Positions 4,301-5,369 of a DNA stretch of 5,369 nt are shown in pieces (position 1 is the stretch's first letter; every line of letters begins with the position of its first letter). The notes under the pieces are model-generated. The model made no database searches. It was not told where the DNA came from and saw only the letters and a program-made list of their open reading frames with translations. Made by a program: the position numbers and the translations under genes. Source of the stretch: Rhizobiaceae bacterium (GTDB taxonomy: Bacteria > Pseudomonadota > Alphaproteobacteria > Rhizobiales > Rhizobiaceae); contig JACMIV010000361.1 of NCBI GenBank assembly GCA_014380965.1, forward strand, positions 1-5,369. Direction: 5' to 3'.

Positions 4301-5365
4301 ATGGAAAGCCGCTATCGCGAGGCCTATGCCGGCTGGCAGCAGGACCCGGAGGGTTTCTGGCTGGAACAGTCCGGCACGCTCGACTGGTTCGACGCGCCGA
4401 CGACGGCCTTCGACGGCACCGCCGGCATCTACGGACGCTGGTTTCCCGACGCCACCTGCAACACCTGCCACAACGCGCTCGACCGTCACGTCGCCGCGGG
4501 CCGCGGGGATCAGGCCGCGCTCGTCTACGACAGTCCCGTCACGGGCACGCAGCGCCGCATCACCTATGCCGAGCTGCTGCGCGAGGTGACCGCGCTCGCC
4601 GCGACGCTGACCGATCTCGGCGTCGGCAAGGGCGACCGCGTCATCGTCTACATGCCGATGATCCCCGAGACGGTGGCCGCGATGCTCGCCTGCGCGCGCA
4701 TCGGGGCGATCCACTCGGTCGTCTTCGGCGGCTTTGCCGCGCGCGAGCTCGCGACCCGCATCGACGACGCTCAGCCCAAGGCCATGCTGACCGCCTCCTG
4801 CGGCATCGAGCCGTCGCGGACGGTCGCCTACAAGCCGCTGCTGGATCTTGCGATCGACTACGCCGCGCACAAGCCGGTCGCAACGCTCGTCCTCCAGCGC
4901 CCGCAGCTTCATGCGGAGATGATCGAGGGCCGCGACCACGACTGGGCGACGCTCCGCGACAAGGCGTTCGCCGAGATCGATGCCGGGCGCAGCGTTCCCT
5001 GCGCCGTGCTGAGGGCGACGGACCCGCTCTACGTCCTCTACACGTCCGGCACGACGGGCAAGCCGAAGGGCGTCGTGCGCGACAATGGCGGCCACATGGT
5101 CGCGCTGCACTGGTCGATGGAGGCGGTCTACGGCGCGAAGGCGGGCGAGGTCTGGTGGGCGGCCTCGGACGTCGGCTGGGTCGTCGGCCATTCCTATATC
5201 GTCTACGGCCCGCTCCTGAAGGGCTGCACGGCGATCCTCTTCGAAGGCAAGCCGGTCGGCACGCCCGACGCCGGCACCTTCAGGGCGCGTTCGGCCCAGA
5301 GGATGGTTTCGGTGTCGGCCCGTTCGCCGGCGAGGAAGAGCCTGCGGAACGCCGAGAGGTCGTAG
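4301..5365 (+). CDS. prpE: Propionyl-CoA synthetase (PrpE), 5' half; reading frame broken by an inverted junction at about 5281
   Basis: PrpE activates propionate to propionyl-CoA by way of propionyl-AMP and belongs to the acetyl-CoA synthetase group of AMP-forming ligases. Residues 1-327 are normal: an N-terminal segment typical of the group (YREAYAGWQQDPEGFW), SCGIEPSRTVAYKPLLD (about 166-182), the ATP/AMP-binding YTSGTTGKPKG (247-257) followed by VVRDNGGH, then SDVGWVVGHSYIVYGPLL and GKPVGTPDAGTF. VVRDNGGH and SCGIEP are more PrpE-like than Acs-like. Start ATG 4301 has GGAGG five bases upstream. After Phe327 the frame gives 27 arginine- and serine-rich residues unlike the family and stops at TAG 5363-5365. 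The family is about 630 residues, so the QTETG motif and the C-terminal domain with the acetylated lysine are missing. As drawn the product would be inactive. If the junction is an artefact, the real gene continues beyond the window. Confidence 0.88.
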   Translation: MESRYREAYAGWQQDPEGFWLEQSGTLDWFDAPTTAFDGTAGIYGRWFPDATCNTCHNALDRHVAAGRGDQAALVYDSPVTGTQRRITYAELLREVTALAATLTDLGVGKGDRVIVYMPMIPETVAAMLACARIGAIHSVVFGGFAARELATRIDDAQPKAMLTASCGIEPSRTVAYKPLLDLAIDYAAHKPVATLVLQRPQLHAEMIEGRDHDWATLRDKAFAEIDAGRSVPCAVLRATDPLYVLYTSGTTGKPKGVVRDNGGHMVALHWSMEAVYGAKAGEVWWAASDVGWVVGHSYIVYGPLLKGCTAILFEGKPVGTPDAGTFRARSAQRMVSVSARSPARKSLRNAERS

Positions 5366-5369
5366 CCCG
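5272..5369 (-). pseudogene. prpE: Inverted fragment of prpE (downstream segment, opposite orientation)
   Basis: Read on the minus strand from 5367 down to 5272, this segment encodes GYDLSAFRRLFLAGERAD, then TETILWAERALKVP. This is the PrpE region that normally lies roughly 30-60 residues after the GTPDAGTF motif and just before the QTETG motif. It is therefore the same gene in reverse orientation. The ten bases CGGCACCTTC (5272-5281) fit both the forward frame (end of AGTF) and the reversed frame (LKVP), so they are a shared sequence at the join. The fragment is cut by the window end. It may mark a real inversion or a chimeric assembly end. Confidence 0.85.

Noticed and set aside
4175..5191. 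338-codon minus-strand open frame opposite prpE
   Set aside because: The plus strand encodes unmistakable PrpE motifs; the antisense product is rich in Arg, Asp and His without any family signature.

Overview
The window is high-GC DNA with the codon habits and gene content of an alphaproteobacterium, most likely of the order Hyphomicrobiales (rhizobia and relatives). The main support is a chemotaxis gene order cheB - cheY - cheD - cheT, which matches the end of the well-known Sinorhizobium meliloti che operon. A CheT-like gene is largely a feature of that lineage. The genus cannot be read from the window.

Layout. Bases 2-583 (+) hold the C-terminal methylesterase domain of CheB, cut by the left edge. 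A 316-bp non-coding stretch follows, AT-richer than the genes around it, where rhizobial operons usually have almost no spacing. Then comes a tight block on the same strand: cheY2-type receiver (900-1289), cheD (1289-1825, sharing one base with cheY) and a cheT-like gene (1828-2304). CheB and CheD modify chemoreceptors, CheY signals to the flagellar motor, and the CheT-like protein carries a CheZ-style DXXXQ phosphatase motif. The set covers adaptation, output and signal termination. The block ends in a perfect but orphan Shine-Dalgarno sequence and a weak hairpin, and then meets a convergent gene.

On the minus strand, 2760-2401 encodes a receiver-only response regulator of the kind paired with HWE/HisKA_2 kinases. 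After a 445-bp stretch with no recognisable gene, 3994-3206 (-) encodes a secreted protein that looks like a small outer-membrane beta-barrel of unknown role. A 306-bp divergent intergenic region with several short repeats separates it from a propionyl-CoA synthetase gene (prpE, from 4301, +).

The most striking feature is at the right end. The prpE frame is normal up to Phe327 (base 5281) and then switches to nonsense. Read on the opposite strand, the last ~96 bases encode a later stretch of the same protein. This is an inverted junction with a 10-base shared sequence at the join. It is either a real small inversion that breaks prpE or, more likely, a fold-back chimera at the end of an assembly. 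No tRNA, rRNA, CRISPR array or insertion sequence was recognised.
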